Below, one piece after another: positions 18,750-22,227 of a stretch of 22,227 bases of DNA. Both the position numbers and the translations under genes were made by a program. The first letter of the stretch is position 1. Each line of letters starts with the position of its first letter. Location: NCBI GenBank assembly GCA_023375785.1, contig SZWC01004928.1, positions 73,590 through 95,816 of the forward strand. Direction: 5' to 3'. This DNA comes from Penium margaritaceum. Taxonomy: Eukaryota > Streptophyta > Zygnematophyceae > Desmidiales > Peniaceae. The notes beneath the pieces were generated by a model. The model was not told the origin of the DNA. It saw only the letters and a list, made by a program, of their open reading frames with translations, and made no database searches.

Positions 18750-19261
18750 GCCTTTGAGGGAGCTTTCTGACGTACCTGCACAAGGATAGGATAGAACGTT
18801 CATAAGCATTTTGTTCAAACAAGAGCAGATTGGAAACTGTGCTTGCGAGTATGCAAAAACATGGCACCATTTGCGTGATGAAGTAGAAAGATGGCACATA
18901 CTGTGGACATCCACCACAGCATGATGTACAAAGAAGCACAAACACGGCATACACAAATTAACAGTGGAGCCACTAGGATAGAGAACACGGTGCCTTGCCC
19001 AGGAATGTGTATATGGTGGAGCCTTGGTATGGTCCGTGGACCGTGGCTCCATCCAAAACAACTGCATGTTCTCCGCAACTTCGTCTTCCAAACGTCTTTC
19101 CCAGTCCTCATAGTCCCAATCTCTGTTAAGCCAGAAGATGAGTTCTTCTTCGGCACCTGATTCACGGTTGAAAACGTGGTGTGCCGAACTCTGGGGCTGA
19201 GCTGGAAGCGGCGCTGGAGGAACTCTGTGCTCGGGAGGCCGATATGCACGTGGCTAAGATG
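18750..19261 (-). other. Region upstream of MULE2; possible 5' exon
   Basis: Just before the MULE2 frame is an acceptor-like cttgtgcag followed by gtacgtcag (about 18770-18790). Further upstream on the minus strand a frame reads NRDWDYEDWERRLEDEVAEN (about 19060-19130), whose composition looks like real protein and could be a 5' exon of the transposase. I could not find a convincing donor to join them. Confidence 0.35.
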
Positions 19262-19622
19262 GTGGTGCAACGGGTCGTGCAGCGGCTGGTGCAGCGGCTG
19301 GTGCATTGTGTCATGCAAAGGGTTGTGCAATGTGGCGTGCAGTGTGTGGTGCAGTGGGTCGTGCAGCAGAGCGCGAAGCAGGTGGTGCAGGGAGTGGTGC
19401 ATGAGGTGGTGCAGTGGGTGGTACAGCGGGTCGTGTTTTGGGTCGTGCAACGGGACGCAAAGCAGGTGGTGCAGCGGGTGGTGCAGTGGGTGGTGCAGCG
19501 GGTCGTGCAGCGGGTGGTGCAGCGGGTGGTGCAGTGGGTGGTGCAGCGGGTTGTGCAGTGCCTAGTGCCGCAGCTCGTCTAGCGCGTGGTGCCGTAGGTG
19601 GTGCAGTGGGTGGTGCAGCGGG
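19262..19622. repeat. 12-bp minisatellite (unit gtggtgcagcgg), about 30 units
   Basis: Units of 12 bases with variants such as gtggtgcagtgg, gtcgtgcagcgg and ctggtgcagcgg run almost without break. Being a multiple of three, the tract is open in several frames on both strands, giving VVQR repeats on the + strand and His/Leu/Pro or Ala/Pro repeats on the minus strand. It lies on the N-terminal side of MULE2. Confidence 0.93.
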
Positions 19623-20012
19623 TGACGGCTCGACGAGTGGTGCAGCCGGCGGCGGCACAACCACGCCAATGGGGCGCCACCCCGCCACCGTCGGTGGGTT
19701 GGGCCATCCAGGGTTGCACCGCCTGGGGTCTGAAGGACCAGAAAGATTTGTCGTCCCTATTGCCGGCGAGGCCACATGACGGGGAGGTAGCGTCTATTGC
19801 ATGGTGCCGTAGGTGGTGCAGTGGGTGGTGCAGCGGGTGACAGCTCGACGGGTGGTGCAGCCGGCGGCAGCACAACCACGCCAATGGGGCGCCACCCCGC
19901 CACCGTCTGTGGGTTGGGCCGTCCAAGGTTGCGCCGCCTAGGGTCTGAAGGACCAGACAGAGTTTTCGTGCCTATTGCCGGCGAGGCCACATGAAGGGGA
20001 GGTAGCGCCCAT
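19587..20012. repeat. 215-bp tandem duplication next to the minisatellite
   Basis: Copy 1 is 19587-19801 and copy 2 is 19802 to about 20012. Each starts tggtgccgtaggtggtgcag and ends near ggggaggtag. The copies are close, differing by scattered substitutions and a 1-base length change. The unit begins with two minisatellite repeats, so slippage or unequal exchange within the minisatellite is a likely origin. Confidence 0.92.
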
Positions 20013-20239
20013 GGCACTCTGAACTGAGACGCCACGGGCAATCCACCCTGGCCGGCAGAGATTGCCCATCTTCGTGTAAGTGGGCCTAGCGGATGTGAGA
20101 GCACGGCAGTTGTAGGGCGCAATGCCTCGGCACATGAAAGGGGTGGGCGAGATGGCGGCCTTGTGGAATGTTTATGCACATGTCGGGCGGAGGCAGTAGC
20201 CTCCGCCCTCCGGGCACTGCTCCAGTTCTGGGGTGCCAT
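19757..20239 (-). CDS. Pro/Ala/Arg-rich open frame upstream of MULE2, unidentified
   Basis: The ATG at 20239 opens 160 residues: an Arg/Ala/Ser/Pro-rich start (MAPQNWSSARRAEATASARH), then copies of VVLPPAAPP and AAPPTAPPTAP encoded by the repeat DNA, ending at 19757. The frame upstream of the ATG is open too. It lies on the same strand as MULE2 and could be an N-terminal exon of that gene, or an open frame produced by GC-rich repeats with a 12-base unit. Low-complexity composition argues for caution. An AG|GTGAGT donor-like site sits at 20312/20311, and an acceptor-like ccccag lies at about 20233-20228. Confidence 0.3.
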   Translation of the reverse strand: MAPQNWSSARRAEATASARHVHKHSTRPPSRPPLSCAEALRPTTAVLSHPLGPLTRRWAISAGQGGLPVASQFRVPWALPPLHVASPAIGTKTLSGPSDPRRRNLGRPNPQTVAGWRPIGVVVLPPAAPPVELSPAAPPTAPPTAPCNRRYLPVMWPRRQ

Positions 20240-20281
20240 TGCGTGAAGAATGGGTACATAAGCATTTTTTAAACATGATGT

Positions 20282-20296
20282 ATAGCTCAGATACCC
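20282..20296 (+). repeat. Extra 15-bp copy of the inverted-repeat core
   Basis: atagctcagataccc is identical to 6467-6481 of the left inverted repeat and in the same orientation. It is thus inverted relative to the right end, 750 bp away. Similarity does not extend beyond the core. Confidence 0.6.
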
Positions 20297-20311
20297 TGCA
20301 ATTCGACTCAC

Positions 20312-20910
20312 CTCACTTGATTTGAAGAGAGAACGCCATCTTGACACTCCGGTGCCGGATGACATCGTCGCCTTTCGGCACCGGAGAATCCGAAAGTGAA
20401 CGAACACTGGAGGGGGGGTCCCTACCCAACGTCCATGCTCACGCGAGATCTGACTTTTGCCTAGGCATGTCATGGACCATTACCTTGTACATGGATGGGT
20501 TATGCAGCCAATCCGCATTCACTACACACGTGTGACAAGGACAGAGCTGAGTGGAGCACCTCGGTTTGCACGCATGTAGGTTTGGGAGCCAGACTAGCAT
20601 AAGCGCATGCATACCTGGTCTACTTTCCAGACAAGAAGCATCACCGAAGCCACCGGAAGAACTCTATTATAACGGAAAAACACGTACCCCTTCTGTTCGT
20701 GATCGAGAGGACCACCGAACCAATTGCTTTTGTATATATGTCTACACATTTTTAGTCTCATTCAAGGCCATGCAGCGTCTCATTGTACGGACTGCGGAAA
20801 CTACACGCAAAAATGTAGTTGAAATGAAAAAAAGTAACAGCGTGCCCACGGTGCAACAAACATGACGCAGGTACCGGTAGTCCTTGATAAGTGAAAATAC
20901 CATGGGTAGA
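20312..20910. other. Unassigned interval near the right end
   Basis: I recognise no gene. Short open frames on both strands (for example 20551-20865 +) show no family motif. The stretch lies between the extra repeat core and the subterminal 30-bp repeats, so it is probably non-coding element end sequence. Confidence 0.4.
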
Positions 20911-21000
20911 TGGTTTCTTTCCAAGAGAGCGACGGGCGGGTGGTTGCTTTTCTTCCGAACGACGGATGGATTGTTGCTTTTCTTCCGAACGACGGGCGGA
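20911..21000 (+). repeat. Three 30-bp subterminal tandem repeats
   Basis: Units 20911-20940, 20941-20970 and 20971-21000. The last two are nearly identical (gttgcttttcttccgaacga core) and the first is more diverged. They run into the right inverted repeat. Subterminal repeats of this kind often serve as transposase binding sites in DNA transposons; that role is inferred here. Confidence 0.85.
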
Positions 21001-21046
21001 TGAGAGTTACACTTTGCATTTTATGGGTATCTGAGCTATTTCACCC
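20995..21046 (-). repeat. Right 52-bp inverted repeat (paired with 6460-6511)
   Basis: Its reverse complement begins gggtgaaatagctcagatac and matches 6460-6511 at 47 of 52 positions. Its outer edge directly abuts LINE coding sequence (FTNEET, about 21050-21070), so this end looks like an insertion boundary inside the LINE. Confidence 0.85.
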
Positions 21047-21049
21047 TTG

Positions 21050-22227
21050 CTTTGTTTCTTCATTTGTGAAGGGGGCACTGAGGCTGTTGATGAGTTGGGG
21101 TGGGACTTGTTTCAGTGGTAGTATGAATGGAGGCTCTTGTGTTTGGGGTCATTGTGTGAAAAGATTTACACAGAAAGTTGAGATAGTTTAGATAGTCTCT
21201 AGATTGTTCATATTGGTCCTCACATGTCCAAGTTCATCTTTAATGCTACAATGGACGGTGCCCTTTTCTTGGCTTTGATGTAACGTGTGTGGGGTGTAGA
21301 GACATGTTCAAAGTCTTCTTGGTATCGGAATTGTGCCATTGTGTGCCTGTGTTTGTTTTGTGAAAGCATGTATTTCCATAGCTGTTCACATTTCTATACT
21401 GCACACAGAATGTGATGATTGTCGGGTTTGTGCATTTCGCCTACTGCAGAATGTTTACTTTTTTGTTTAGGTTTTGGATAGTTTTGAGCTTCCGTTTGTG
21501 TTCCTATACACTGTACTTTTCTAAGGATCATTGTACTAGCTTTTCCTATGTTTTCCAACTTGCATTTCATGTGGTTTTCAAGATGTGTGCCCAAAGGCCA
21601 AGAGAGAAGTGACGTGTTCAACTTCCATAAGCCCTTTCCTCTGGGGTTGGTAGTCTTAAAGTACAATTTAATTAGGGGGGTGGTGCTATGTGGTCTGAAA
21701 GTGATTGATGAAGGGCTACATGGGTTGCAAGTTTCAGATTTTGGTGTAAAGAGGCAGAGTGACAAATTTGATGAAGACGTGATAAGGATTTATGAGCAGC
21801 AGAAAAGAAGGTGCAATGATTTAGTGGTGGGTTAAGGGTGCGAAAGCTTTCATTCAGGTCATGCGATTGGGTTAGGCTGGTAAGGATATGTGCACCATTT
21901 GGAAGGTCTTGAGGGTTGCGAACTATTTCCATTGGAGTTGCATTCATATCCCTTGCAAGGAAGTCAGTCTTTTTGTGTGTAAGGAAAGCATCAAGTTCTA
22001 TCCAGAAATCTTTGTGTTGAGATGCGAGGGATCACAGTTTTATGTTATTGTTATTCTTTGGTGATGAAACTCAAAGCTGTGTTGGTCGGTTTTGGTGTTT
22101 GAGAGACAAAGGTTAGATCATCATGCCGTTTGAAAAGAATGCATAGAAATCATTTGTGCAAGGAATCTGAAAAGGAGTATTGCAGCTCCCATCCTAGTTT
22201 CTTTATACATGTTTTTTCTATTTTATC
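21050..22227 (-). pseudogene. LINE ORF2 fragment: endonuclease and linker up to RT entry
   Basis: Read right to left from the window edge, the sequence gives FWIELDAFLTH (about 22000) and ARDMNATP (about 21950; normally GDFNATP). It continues with LNESFRTLNPP, SRLHQICHS (about 21780; normally SRIDYI-x-S) and SDH (about 21690). These are the conserved blocks of the AP-like endonuclease that nicks the target. After a frameshift near 21690 comes RGKGLWKLNTSLL (about 21630), the linker motif of LINE ORF2, and decayed sequence to VPPQLINSL and PFTNEET at about 21050, the usual entry to RT. It then stops at the inverted repeat. The N-terminus is outside the window or lost. Stops and frameshifts make it a pseudogene. 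It may be the first half of the LINE whose RT lies at 11267-12350. Confidence 0.85.

Noticed and set aside
19176-19582. Two overlapping + strand frames with Trp/Cys/Ser or Val/Gln repeats, resembling a repeat protein
   Set aside because: Both are readings of the same 12-bp minisatellite in different frames; equal openness in several frames argues against coding.
6460-21055. Target-site duplication flanking the 14.6-kb block
   Set aside because: The 8-10 bases outside the two ggg edges do not match, so a simple single insertion is not supported.
1-22227. tRNA or rRNA genes
   Set aside because: I saw no cloverleaf-compatible sequence with A and B boxes and no rRNA-like block; the tRNA-Met resemblances are short primer-site matches only.

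Overview
This window looks like repeat-rich, transposon-dominated nuclear DNA from a plant-lineage (streptophyte) genome. The evidence is Ty3/gypsy chromovirus pol sequence, primer-binding sites matching the usual plant initiator-tRNA-Met site (perfect at 12389-12400, degenerate at 4129 and 7117), Mutator-like (MULE) transposases with SWIM and CCHC zinc fingers and introns, non-LTR (LINE) ORF2 remnants, and a short TTTAGGG telomere-type tract. A green alga of the charophyte grade or another plant is a plausible host, but the sequence does not fix the species. I find no intact host gene: every recognisable coding region carries stop codons, frameshifts or lost catalytic residues.

Layout. (1) 1-5681: gypsy/chromovirus remnants on the + strand. 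A stray RNase H/integrase piece (1 to about 605) is fused in frame to the second half of a reverse transcriptase. RNase H, integrase, chromodomain, polypurine tract, one LTR, primer-binding site, protease and the first half of an RT follow. From about 606 to 5681 this is the gene order of one element circularly permuted, broken inside RT. A 257-bp tandem duplication with a single N between its copies interrupts it. (2) 5682-6459: unrecognised sequence with a second single N beside an (AC)16 microsatellite. (3) 6460-21046: a 14.6-kb block bounded by 52-bp inverted repeats that match at 47 positions. It holds two decayed MULE transposase genes in the same orientation (MULE1 about 7750-10087; MULE2 about 16499-18749, both minus), four successive perfect hairpins, a LINE RT remnant (minus, about 11267-12350), a perfect tRNA-Met primer-binding site followed by GCA-rich low-complexity DNA, a three-copy diverged repeat (13918-15480), a 12-bp minisatellite and a 215-bp tandem duplication. 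(4) 21047-22227: endonuclease-to-linker part of a LINE ORF2 (minus), cut off at the inverted repeat.

How the parts relate. The two MULE copies share domain order, an acidic C-terminal tail and a short intron just before the catalytic domain, but each has lost a different catalytic acidic residue. The left terminal repeat lies on the C-terminal side of MULE1 and the right one on the N-terminal side of MULE2. The block could therefore be a composite 'macro-MULE', or two elements that lost their inner ends. The two LINE fragments do not overlap in protein coordinates and are in the right order to be halves of one LINE split by an 8.7-kb insertion. Nothing here is convincingly a functional novel system; the interest lies in the architecture and its history.
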